Positions 10,501 to 23,700 of a DNA stretch of 64,000 nt are shown here, piece by piece; position 1 is the first letter of the stretch; each line of letters starts with the position of its first letter. Below the pieces are notes generated by a model. The model was not told the DNA's origin. It worked only from the letters and a program-made list of their open reading frames with translations, and did not search any database. The translations under genes were made by a program, and so were the position numbers. Source of the DNA: Anisus vortex (lineage: Eukaryota; Mollusca; Gastropoda; Planorbidae). The stretch lies in NCBI GenBank assembly GCA_949126835.1, contig OX421506.1, positions 14,604,284 to 14,668,283 on the forward strand, written 5' to 3'.

Positions 10501-13500
10501 ACGCCGGTGTTTTGCTTTACCTGACCCAGCAATTTATTGTCAGAAAATAAGAACATAAAAAGTGAAGAAAGGATTTTAAAACCCTTGACGTACAAAAGCA
10601 GGACATTTTAATGTTTTTTAGCTTTGCCTGCCAGACGGAGGACACAGGGCTAAAAAGGATGACATGTCCTCTTTTTGTCAGACGTCTGGCAAACTTATAC
10701 ATGTTGACCTATTCATTGTGAAACATTTTAATGGGTTAAAAAAAAAAAAAAAAAAAAATCATATGTGCTAATATTATTGGATAATTATAATAAATTACAG
10801 AGTAAAAGTAAATGCCATGCCAAATCGCAAAGTAAAATGGTGGACCAAATTATCTGTAAAAAAATATTTACATTACATAGACGTTTTACTCCAAGTTAAC
10901 TGTTTAGGCTTTTGGAAGGTAAAGACTTAAGAAAAAAATAGTTTTTTTTTTACTTGTACATTATTAAAACGTGCAATTTTTTTACACTTAAAGTTATTGG
11001 CAAAGTAATTTTCATAATTCTCTCATACAATTGCTCGCAGGTTAAACTTTTGTTACATTTTCTTTCTTTTAAAAGCTGCAGAATTTCATGCCAAATTTTG
11101 GCAAGATCAAGACGAACATCACCATGAAGACTTGGCCAGGTTGGCATGTGTAAGAAAAAAGGAGCACATGAACGGCAATCTATTATTGGAGAGTTTCAAG
11201 TAATGTACTTTTTTCTAAAACATACTGTTGCCTGATTAAACATAAGTCTTTGTTATTTAAAGTGATAATTAACAAGCAACGTCAACTAAAATATAAATTT
11301 CTTTCAGGACTAGCAAGTTTGTTTTGCGTATGTCTCGTGATTCCTACACACACCTGAAGCGGCACTTGCAAGAAAAAAGATTGTCTCCTTTATTAAATGT
11401 CATTCAGGATCACCTTTTTATTGATGGTAAATGTGTAGTGCACTTTATTTAAAATGTCAACTTTTCTTTGACATATTATTCTAATTATTATTTCGTGAGC
11501 TTTACGCATGGCTTTATGTCTGTAAAAAATATCAGAATTGACTTTTGAATGGGAAAACGAATACCACTGGCAGTTCAGTGTCAGACAATTAAAAAAAAAT
11601 AATTCTTGAGTATTATACTTTACTTATTAGTGCAATCACTAAAATATTGGTTGGGTTGAGTTCATTTAATGAAAAAAAGAATCTGTTGTTTCAAAGTTTT
11701 ATTGATCTAACATTATTTTCTAAGAATGGGTCAGATTCTGTACAAGAGCAAAGGTCGCAGGCGTACATTTAAATATGAAAAAAAGATGTGCTTTAAGGCT
11801 GAGGCTTTTTATATTTTCATTTAGGTTTTAGTGATAGGACTTTTTGAAAAATATGACATTGATATAATGAAAACAATTAATCTGTGTTGTTTATGGTTTG
11901 CTATTAATTATTTTTTTTACCTTATCAGGCAGAATATTTTCTCATGTAGCCTACTAAATCTGGATTAGGCATATCATTGAATTACTTTTTCATAGCTATC
12001 ACACACTATGTGTAATGTGTTTTTATTTTTGAATGTCTTCAGTTTTTGATGGTGTTCCAAGAACACTTCAGCAGATACAAGCAACTAGTGGAGGAATATT
12101 GGGAGAGGCTGACAAAGATGGTGAATACTAGCAAATATTTGTATTCCTTTGTCACTAGTTTTATTTAGTGTTCATTTGTCACTAGTTTTATTTTGTGTTC
12201 ATTTGTAAATAGTTTTATTTAGTGTTCATTTGTCACTAGTTTTATTTAGTGTTTATTTGTCACTAGTTTTATTTTGTGTTCATTTGTAAATAGTTTTATT
12301 TAGTGTTCATTTGTAAATAGTTTTATTTAGTGTTCATTTGTCACTAGTTTTATTTTGTGTTCATTTGTAAATAGTTTTATTTTGTGTTCCTTTGTCACTA
12401 GTTTTATTTAGTGTTCATTTGTCACTAGTTTTATTTTGTGTTCATTTGTAAATAGTTTTATTTAGTGTTCATTTGTCACTAGTTTTATTTTGTGTTCATT
12501 TGTAAATAGTTTTATTTAGTGTTCATTTGTCACTAGTTTTATTTTGTGTTCATTTGTAAATAGTTTTATTTAGTGTTCATTTGTCACTAGTTTTATTTAG
12601 TGTTTATTTGTCACTAGTTTTATTTTGTGTTCATTTGTAAATAGTTTTATTTAGTGTTCATTTGTAAATAGTTTTATTTAGTGTTCATTTGTCACTAGTT
12701 TTATTTTGTGTTCATTTGTAAATAGTTTTATTTTGTGTTCCTTTGTCACTAGTTTTATTTAGTGTTCATTTGTCACTAGTTTTATTTTGTGTTCATTTGT
12801 AAATAGTTTTATTTTGTGTTCCTTTGTCACTAGTTTTATTTAGTGTTTATTTGTCACTAGTTTTATTTTGTGTTCATTTGTAAATAGTTTTATTTAGTGT
12901 TCATTTGTCACTAGTTTTATTTTGTGTTCATTTGTAAATAGTTTTATTTTGTGTTCCTTTGTCACTAGTTTTATTTAGTGTTCATTTGTCACTAGTTTTA
13001 TTTTGTGTTCATTTGTAAATAGTTTTATTTAGTGTTCATTTGTCACTAGTTTTATTTTGTGTTCATTTGTAAATAGTTTTATTTAGTGTTCATTTGTCAC
13101 TAGTTTTATTTTGTGTTCATTTGTAAATAGTTTTATTTTGTGTTCATTTGTCACTAGTTTTATTTTGTGTTCATTTGTCACTAGTTTTATTTAGTGTTCA
13201 TTTGTAAATAGTTTTATTTAGTGTTCATTTGTCACTAGTTTTATTTAGTGTTCATTTGTCACTAGTTTTATTTTGTGTTCATTTGTCACTAGTTTTATTT
13301 TGTGTTCATTTGTCACTAGTTTTATTTTGTGTTCCTTTGTCACTAGTTTTATTTAGTGTTCATTTGTCACTAGTTTTATTTTGTGTTCATTTGTCACTAG
13401 TTTTATTTTGTGTTCATTTGTCACTAGTTGTATTTAGTGTTCATTTGTCACTAGTTTTATTTAGTGTTCATTTGTCACTAGTTTTATTTAGTGTTCATTT

Positions 13501-16500
13501 GACACTAGTTTTATTTAGTGTTCATTTGTCACTAGTTTTATTTAGTGTTCATTTGACACTAGTTTTATTTAGTGTTCACTTGACACTAGTTTTTTTTAGT
13601 GTCCATTTGACACTAGTTTTATTTAGTGTTCATTTGTCACTAGTTTTATTTTGTGTTCATTTGTTACTAGTTTTATTTTGTGTTCATTTGTCACTAGTTT
13701 TATTTTGTGTTCATTTGTCACTAGTTTTATTTTGTGTTCATTTGTCACTAGTTTTATTTTGTGTTCATTTGTCACTAGTTTTTTTTAGTGTTCATTTGTC
13801 ACTAGTTTTATTTTGTGTTCATTTGTCACTAGTTTTATTTTGTGTTCATTTGTCACTAGTTTTATTTTGTGTTCATTTGTCACTAGTTTTATTTTGTGTT
13901 CATTTGTCACTAGTTTTTTTTAGTGTTCATTTGTCACTAGTTTTATTTTGTGTTCATTTGTCACTAGTTTTATTTTGTGTTCATTTGTCACTAGTTTTAT
14001 TTTGTGTTCATTTGTCACTAATTTTATTTTGTGTTCATTTGTCACTAGTTTTATTTAGTGTTCATTTGTCACTAGTTTTATTTTGTGTTCATTTGTCACT
14101 AATTTTATTTTGTGTTCATTTGTCACTAGTTTTATTTTGTGTTCATTTGTTACTAGTTTTATTTTGTAAGTAAAAGGTTGCCATTATTTTCCTTTGCTTG
14201 TTTTTTTTCAGTAAATAAGTCAAAAGTATTTTATGGTTTATTGAAGGAGCCAGATTTGACCATACAATTGGATGAAGAGGAAGAGGCAGCGGATGGTGAA
14301 GAGAAACCAAAGGTTTGAGCTGTTGTTCAAAAGAAAACCATATGTTGAAATAATTTTTTTTTATTTTGCAACACTTGTTTATATTGGTGTAATGTTTTAA
14401 AAAAAAACTTTGTTCTCCAGAAGAAAAAATCTAAAAAAGACCCATCATTGATGAAGAAATCTAAGAATGATCCCAATGCGCCCCCATTGACCAGAATTCC
14501 ATTGCCAGAACTGTAAGTTGTCTATTTGATGCCATTTTTTTTGTTTTGGTTTTGTGTTAATATTAAGATATAAAATAAAAACTAAAAAATAATTTAAAAA
14601 AAAATGCTAATAATACTAATAAGATCAGTTAAATACATGAGAAAATGTTGTAAGGAACTGGATCTATAAAGTCTCAAACTCATCCGCTATGATGACCTCT
14701 TCTTATGGGCATCATAATATACATGCCATCTGCAGCGCCTAAAATAAAGAGTACTGTATACACTGACTTAAGTCGCACATTTTTACCAAATTTTTTCCAA
14801 AAAGTAAGGGTGCGACTTGTGCACCCGGCACTGTTTTTGTAAAGTACCAAAAACATCACTACTTTGTCATTACATTGCAACAATCACCTGTATTGGTGGT
14901 TGTTATGGTGTAGAATTACTAGGCTCTTGCTTAGGCCTACATTTTATATTAAGAACACTTTCGTATATGTAAATATAATATCTTTGTGTGACTTATCCGC
15001 AAGTATGTTAAACCTTACTATTTTCATATCTTCACAGATATGACTTTAGTAAAAGAGAATTTTCTTTAGAATAAATAAAAATTGAGCCCTGTTTGATTTG
15101 GATAATACAGCTGATAAATATAAACACTTTTATTAAGCGTGAACAAATACTTATATAGATATGTATATATTTATAGAATTGCTTTCATTTTATCTGTTTA
15201 AAGTAAGGATCAAGATTTTAGAGAAAGAGCCATAGCCTATAGGGATGCTAAGAAAAGAGTTAAACTAGATCCCAACCACTTGCCTTCAGTTTGTTTCTAC
15301 ACATTTTTGAATTCTTATCAAGGGTAAGTGTTACTTTTAGGTTTTTATTTATTGTGTTTGTTAATGCTTTTGTTTCATCTATCAGTTGCAGATAATTGAC
15401 TCAGTACAGAGCATTTCAATTATAACTAGTGCATTCAATTTAATACATTATTCAATTACTATAAAAGTATCATGCAGTCCTACAATAATAATATTCCAAT
15501 TAAATATACAGGACTAAATTGTCTGTTAAAAATAACAAATAGGTCCTAATGTCTATAACAGGTCACAGGTTTGTATTGTATTAATAAATGCAATGTTTTG
15601 GACATTGACTAAATAAATGTCAGCATTGGCTTTCATAAATAGTACTTAGCATAAGCTTTTTAGTGGGAAGAAGGAAAAAGAAAAATTGACTGAAGTGTAA
15701 TATTTTCTACATAACCTCATTTTAAAATGAGACATGTTTACAGTAATAATTCTAATTGGCAGACTGGGTCAAATAATACATATGGCATATCATAAGTATG
15801 AAGTACCTGGACACATTTTATCTCTATATACTGTTACGAAACGTAAAACTCATACATTGCATTGTTATTAAACAAATACTAATCATTTAACTGAATTGCC
15901 GTAAAAGCGATATAAAACATTTCATAGGCCTAGGTCTTAGGTTTTCCCAATTTAATTAGAACGATTGTCTTCTTCAACCTCAATAACAAACACGATCTGA
16001 TCACGCACTCAGCAGCTAAAGGTCGATGGATTTGCCCGAGTAATTAGGTTAAGGCGGACAAGATGGCCGACATCGTTGAGTGGTTGTATTCGGATACTTC
16101 AATAAACATTAATATTTTATTATATAGTGTAATGAACTCTCGTGTTATCGTACCTAGTATCGAAATGACCCATAAGATAGACCCACGCGTAGCGGTGAAC
16201 GGTGTAGTTTAGTTCTTTGCCAGCCTCCGACAAGTAAACATGCTAGGTCTGTGCTCTGAGATAAACTCCTATTGATTTGTAATATGAAGGATTCAATATT
16301 ATTTTACAACTAGTCTCAATACTATTCAAAGCTTATTGAAGATATTTTTTATTCATTGGATTATGTGTTATTCTTAATTATGTGTGTATAATATCATTCG
16401 GATTGGCACTTGATGATTTTGTAATTAAACCAATTATTCGTTGCTTTTACACATTTTGGTTTACGTCGATCTATCAACGTTATCTACATGTATGTGTGTG

Positions 16501-19500
16501 TTACTTATACAACTATAGTAATTACCAACACCACAAATCAACACCACGATACTTGCTGTATAATATGAGCCAAAAGTAATTATACATGAAGGAAAATCAA
16601 ATGAAACTCTACTCTACGTTATGTAGGTTGCCAGGGGATATTTGGAACCAGGAATGCCATAGACTACAATAAATTAATATCAGACTGAAATAATAAAACC
16701 ATCACCAAGTGAAAGTATAATCACACTAATTATAACAATATAATAACTATTATTTCATGAACTGAATAGGGGCTCTAGCCGAAATAACACTACAACTATA
16801 ATTTGACCAGGTATGAAGTAATACATGGTGGCTCGTTCCAGTAATTAAATACTGCCACGTAATAAAATGATGTCTCGTGAATGGATTATATTATTGTGGA
16901 TATTCCGTCACGTAATAATACCTATAGCTAAAGTGAATTGGCTCAAATTCTTATATGTCAAGTTTAATTAAAGACCAATTTAGTAACTGAATTAGGTCTG
17001 CTTTAAACAGAATAATCAGATATAGATGAAAATAAACTTTCTCAAGTCTTGTCATATAAAAACACAGGATGTGAGGAAAGGCAACATTTTTCTTTTTGTA
17101 AGTTTAAATGCTAATGTCAGCTACTTTAGCATCTCAGACTACTATCAGGCTTTATGCACTCTAGGCCTAATTCATAAAACTGCAAAAATATCACCTGGTG
17201 TTAGCTTAACATTCCTATTCAAATTGTTTTGTAGCTTGTTTCCCAGTTTAGTGTTTTGTATTGCAGACCTACAAATTTTATGGTAATAATGCCTCATGAA
17301 ATTAGGCCTAAAGAAAATAAGCCCTAAGAAATTCAGTATTATAAAAAGGAAATAGGGCCTAATATCTACCATTTTAATACATTTACTGTATGTGGCTAGT
17401 CATTGAAAAGCAAAAATGCCAAATAGATTGTTTAAAATAATAGTTTCAGAACTAAGAATATAAAATTTGAAGAAGAAACTGTATTTAACCTTTTTAGGCT
17501 ATAACTTTTTGTTATTATTTAAACAAATATTCTTTACACTTTGAAACTAGGCTTATGGTATATTTTACTTATTTATACAAATAATTTTTAATGTTGTATC
17601 TTGTTGTATGCATTATCAAGCAATATATCCATTGGTTAACTATTAAAATCATACTGTTGAAATCTTTTTTATGTATTGGAGGAATACTGACTATTTAATA
17701 AATATCATATTGTATGCCATACTAATACATTTGAAGACATTTTTATAATACTGAAAGTGTATATTACTATTTATAATTGAAGCCTAATAAGATTAAATAT
17801 TTAAAATCGCTTTTTAATCTTTAATTATTGTCTTCTTTCCATGTCTGGAATCTATAAAAAATAAGCCTTGAAAAAAATCTGGATAAAAAAAAAATTGTAA
17901 GAAGACTGGTTTTTCTAGAATTATCTTTTTATTAAACATAAAGAACTTTGTCAAATCATACATGTGGTTATCTGTATAAAGAACTTGGTCAAATCATACA
18001 TGTGGTTATCTGTATAAAGAACTTTGTCAAATCATACATGTGGTTATCTGTATAAAGAACTTTGTCAAATCATACATGTGGTTATCTGTATAGAGAACTT
18101 TGTCAAATCATACATGTGGTTATCTGTATAAAGAACTTTGTCAAATCATACATGTGGTTATCTGTATAAAGAACTTTGTCAAATCATACATGTGGTTATC
18201 TGTATAAAGAACTTTGTCAAATCATACATGTGGTTATCTGTATAAAGAACTTTGTCAAATCATACATGTGGTTATCTGTATAGAGAACTTTGTCAAATCA
18301 TACATGTGGTTATCTGTATAAAGAACTTTGTCAAATCATACATGTGGTTATCTGTATAGAGAACTTTGTCAAATCATACATGTGGTTATCTGTATAAAGA
18401 ACTTTGTCAAATCATACATGTGGTTATCTGTATAAAGAACTTTGTCAAATCATACATGTGGTTATCTGTATAAAGAACTTTGTCAAATCGTACACGTGGT
18501 TATCTGTATAGAGAACTTTGTCAAATCATACATGTGGTTATCTGTATAAAGAACTTTGTCAAATCATACATGTGGTTATCTGTATAAAGAACTTTGTCAA
18601 ATCATACATGTGGTTATCTGTATAGAGAACTTTGTCAAATCATACATGTGGTTATCTGTATAAAGAACTTTGTCAAATCATACATGTGGTTATCTGTATA
18701 GAGAACTTTGTCAAATCATACATGTGGTTATCTGTATAAAGAACTTTGTCAAATCATACATGTGGTTATCTGTATAGAGAACTTTGTCAAATCATACATG
18801 TGGTTATCTGTATAAAGAACTTTGTCAAATCATACATGTGGTTATCTGTATAGAGAACTTTGTCAAATCATACATGTGGTTATCTGTATAAAGAACTTTG
18901 TCAAATCATACATGTGGTTATCTGTATAAAGAACTTTGTCAAATCATACATGTGGTTATCTGTATAGAGAACTTTGTCAAATCATACATGTGGTTATCTG
19001 TATAAAGAACTTTGTCAAATCATACATGTGGTTATCTGTATAGAGAACTTTGTCAAATCATACATGTGGTTATCTGTATAAAGAACTTTGTCAAATCATA
19101 CATGTGGTTATCTGTATAAAGAACTTTGTCAAATCATACATGTGGTTATCTGTATAAAGAACTTTGTCAAATCATACATGTGGTTATCTGTATAAAGAAC
19201 TTTGTCAAATCATACATGTGGTTATCTGTATAAAGAACTTTGTCAAATCATACATGTGGTTATCTGTATAGAGAACTTTGTCAAATCATACATGTGGTTA
19301 TCTGTATAAAGAACTTTGTCAAATCATACATGTGGTTATCTGTATAGAGAACTTTGTCAAATCATACATGTCATTATCTGTATCTTGTTGTGTTTTCTTT
19401 TCAGTGTTACTAGTGTTGATATATCAGATGACACAAGCTTGTTAGCTGCAGGTTTTTCTGATGGCAATGTCAGAGTTTGGTCACTCACACCAAATAAATT

Positions 19501-20751
19501 AAGGGAAATGAAAGACCCAGATGACCTAGATAATATTGATAAAGAAGCAGGTGAGTAGAGGAAGGACAAAAACTGTCGTAGAAAGAAGTCCTGGAGCAAC
19601 AGCGGTCTAATGTTTTCTGTAGTACATTTTTACTCTTTAAGCCATTATCATAACCTTTTTATTTCTCACTAGTTCAAACTAAAGTAGTGATGTGTTATAG
19701 TTGGTTTATGAATCAATGTGTTTGTCTCAGATGATGTGATGGAGAGAATCTTTGATGATAAGACTGCATCGGACAATAAACTTCTTGTGGGTCACAAGGG
19801 TTCTGTCTATGCTGTCAGCTTTAGCCCTGACAGAGCCTACCTCTTGTCTTCTTCAGATGACGGAACAAGTAGGTGATTTGTTTTTAAATAGACTTAACTA
19901 ACAAGATAATGTTAGAATGTGAGAAACCATTATGAGTTTATGGGCAATGTGGCCATGTGTCAGCGTGGTTGACTAGTGCACTGAAGGGTCTGTGTTTGAA
20001 TTCTGGTGAAGGCTAGGATTAGTTCCCTTGACTTAAGAGTGTCCCTTAGACTACCCAGGTCTGACATTTGTTTGAGGTGAAGTAAAGGCAGCTGGGCATT
20101 GTGCTGGCCACACAATTCCCTTGTATGCCATGGCGACAGAAATGGTGAACGATGCTTCACTGGCCCTATGGATCAATATGGTCCGTTAGTACTGCACTTT
20201 TATTATGAGATTACTACAGTCAATTAGTATTTTATTTTTTTAACATTCTTGTATACAATTTTAAATTCATTCATTTATTGTTTTCACTTCCTTCATTAAA
20301 AATATTTTTAACTTTATCATTCCCTTTTTTTCTTTCTTTAGTTCGACTATGGAGTCTCCTTATTTGGGCTAATTTAGTTTGTTACAAAGGACACAATTAT
20401 CCTGTTTGGGATGTAAAATTCAGGTATGCATTTTTGTATAACAGACAAACATGATCTCTGTGGAAAACATATTATAAAAAATGCTTTGATAGCATCTATA
20501 CATTTTTTTCCATGCTATAAGTTTAGTTGTTAAGAAATTGTATATAGATTGTGTTTCAATGATATACAATGATATGTTATAATCAGTTACACCAAAATAA
20601 ATTCAAATGAATTGAGACTATAATCATTGAGCAAGACCTACATAGCTACATAAGTTTACATACCAACCAGTTTCACTTTGTAGCCAAATTCAATTTCCAT
20701 TTGTTAAGACTAATAAAGCAATTTCTTTTTATTTGTAAATATTTGTACTTG

Positions 20752-20783
<32 letters not shown>

Positions 20784-23700
20784 TTTATATATCATCAGGT
20801 TGGGTCAATTAACTTTACACACTGAAAAATATCTTTCCCTTTTTATTTCCTGTGGTCTGGTCAGATCCCTGTATAAGAATAGCTAGGATTGTAGTACAAT
20901 CAAAAGATTTGTGAAATTTGTTAACATGAAACTATAACAATACTAATCTCTGCAATTGTATGCTGGCTATTTACTTTCTTTCCCCCTGTGTATTAGGGGT
21001 TTCCCCAACAGTCTGTCAACCATCTTGAATGTCATTGATTGTGTTGCACCGAATGAAAATATAAATATAAAGCACATATTTTATTTGTTTACACCAATAT
21101 CAAAATCGTGTATTATATTATTTGAGAAAGTCTGTATGTTGTTAAGACCATTGTACAACTTTTCCTGTCTGTGTCTTTAGCTGTAAGAATTATAGATTAG
21201 TAATGACAATTCTGTATAAGAAATAAGTTTGTAGGAATATGTTTGTAAGGTCTAGTTATGATGATTTAAATAAAGAAGTGTGCACAGTTAGATGGGTAAA
21301 GTCAAATGAAAAAGTTACTTTTCAACCAATCAGCCTAAAATTAATGTTTTCTTTTTCAGTTGTCATGGTTATTACTTCCTATCTGCTGGTCACGATCGCA
21401 CAGCTAGAGTTTGGGCAACTGACCACTACCAGCCACTGAGGATATTTGCTGGACATTTATCTGATGTTGATGTAAGTAGCAATCTACATTAAGGAACACA
21501 CACTTTTAAAAATGTGTGTACAAACATTTAAAACATTTTTTTTTGAGTAATTTTAGTAAATTCAGCTATGTTGAAGTAAAGATACTTTTGGACAATCAAA
21601 TTACATAAGTTTTGATTTATATTTATAAATGAATTGCTGATAGTTCAGGCCCATCTCATTAGTTTCATGTCCTTAGTTATAATAATTATAATTTTCATTG
21701 AGTTTGTCTCAACACAAACCTTTCAGGATTGAATAGATTTTAAAACAATATAATCATATAAAATAAAATGAATGGAAAACAAATTATTTTAATAATATTG
21801 ACAAGTTATTGATGGCTCAAAGATTTATACTTTATAAAATATGACCATGTATCTTTAATACTGTAATGTGTTCACACAGAGCTACAAAGTTATTCACAAA
21901 ATGTTCTCTTTCAGTGTTGTCAGTTTCACCCCAATTCTAATTATGTGGCAACTGGCTCCAGTGACAAAACAGTTCGGCTTTGGGATATGCTCAATGGTAG
22001 CTGTGTGAGAGTCATGACTGGGCATAAGGTATTTTTTATTACAATTGGATAGCAGTATTCATTGTGATGTTTGTATTGGCTTAGGGAAGTGTTGTGTACA
22101 AGTTGTACTTGAGAAATAAAACATTAAAACAGCACTTACACTTACATAAAAGCATAAAGGCAAAGTAAAACAAAAATTACATCACAGAAAAATAATTTTT
22201 CATTTCCAACCTCAAACAAATTGATGTTTTATAACATTTTATGCTCTGATGAATTTCTGTTATATTTTCAAAGTAGCATAACTTTTTTTGATGCATGTTC
22301 TAAATGTTAAAATAAAATATCAAATGAAATATTAAGATTCTTATAACTGCATTTATTTTTCTTTTACATACAAAAAGGACAAAATAAAAAATGATATTGT
22401 CATAGCTAGTGTTGCACTTGATTTGTGTTACTATTTCATCTTTCACACTAAGCAAGAGCTGCAATGTTTTTACAAGGTGTCAGTCATAAGTAGTGCTATA
22501 TGTAAATAGATGTTATGATGTGTAAATACAATCTAAAACAATGTTTTCCAATGAACTTTAGTTTCACTGCAGCTGATTTTAAAATAAAGTTATATTTATT
22601 TGTTGATTGATAAATATATTGATATATATATATATATAATGTAATAACATAATTTATATTTCTTGATTGTTTTTTCTTTCCTTATTGACAGAGTACTGTT
22701 CATTGTTTGCAGTTTAGTCCAGATGGTCGATATTTGGCAGGGGGAGGTAAGAACTTTTCCCACATTTAATGCTGTTTCATTTTCCTTCTTGAAGGGATAT
22801 TTCAATTTCATATTTATTTCTGGAAATCAAAACATGTAATCAATGTAAAATCTCTCTCCATTTAACATAGTTCTCAAGTATTAATGGAAAACAGTAGATT
22901 CTCTTATTGTATCTTCCAATAGTCCACCAGAAGTAAAATATTATGAACAAATATTCATGCAAGTTTGAGTTAATTGATATTTGTATATATTGTATGAATT
23001 TACTAGGAGCTGACAAACTTGTAGTGGTTTGGGATCTTGCAACAGGGGCTGTGGTGGCTATACTCAAAGGTCACACAAATATTGTCTGCAGTCTGTGTTT
23101 CAGTAGAGATGGTTCTATGCTTGCATCTGGTAAGTTGACCAAAAAGCATTTCTCTTAGTATTGTCTTAGTCTAAGTATTATCTTAGTATTACTGATGGAA
23201 CATAGTGGCCGAGCAGCAGCATGTTCGGCTGGCATACAAAAGGTCCTGTGTTCGAATCCTAGTGTAAGTAAGTAAAGTACTTACTGGCATACAAAAGGTC
23301 CTGTGTTCGAATCCTAGTGTAATTAAGTAAAGTACTTACTGGCATACAAAAGGTCCTGTGTTCAAATCCTAGTGTAAGTAAGTAAAGTACTTACTGGCTT
23401 ACAAAAGTTCCTGTGTTCGAATCCTAGTGTAAGTAAGTAAAGTACTTACTGGCATACAAAAGGTCCTGTGTTCAAATCCTAGTGTAATTAAGTAAAGTAC
23501 TTACTGGCATACAAAAGGTCCTGTGTTCAAATCCTAGTGTAAGTAAGTAAAGTACTTACTGGCTTACAAAAGTTCCTGTGTTCGAATCCTAGTGTAAGTA
23601 AGTAAAGTACTTACTGGCATACAAAAGGTCCTGTGTTCGAATCCTAGTGTAAGTAAATAAAGTACTTACTGGCTTACAAAAGTTCCTGTGTTCGAATCCT

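Larger units (their letters stand above)
8443..12120 (+). other. TAF5: TAF5 exons 3-7: NTD2 domain
   Basis: Residues about 80-237 form the TAF5-specific NTD2 helical domain. Recognisable blocks are LYEDLYRDLKTFIDSCLD, ILYPIFVHMYLELVYNNH, KTSKFVLRMSRDSYTHLKRH and QDHLFIDVFDGVPRTLQQIQ. This domain dimerises or packs against other TAFs in TFIID. Intron 4, between two NTD2 exons, carries the hAT C remnant; intron 7 follows directly with the 27-bp array. Confidence 0.88.

Noticed and set aside
13229..14173. 314-codon open frame in TAF5 intron 7
   Set aside because: It is a 27-bp minisatellite whose unit is divisible by three; the neighbouring half of the same array contains stops.
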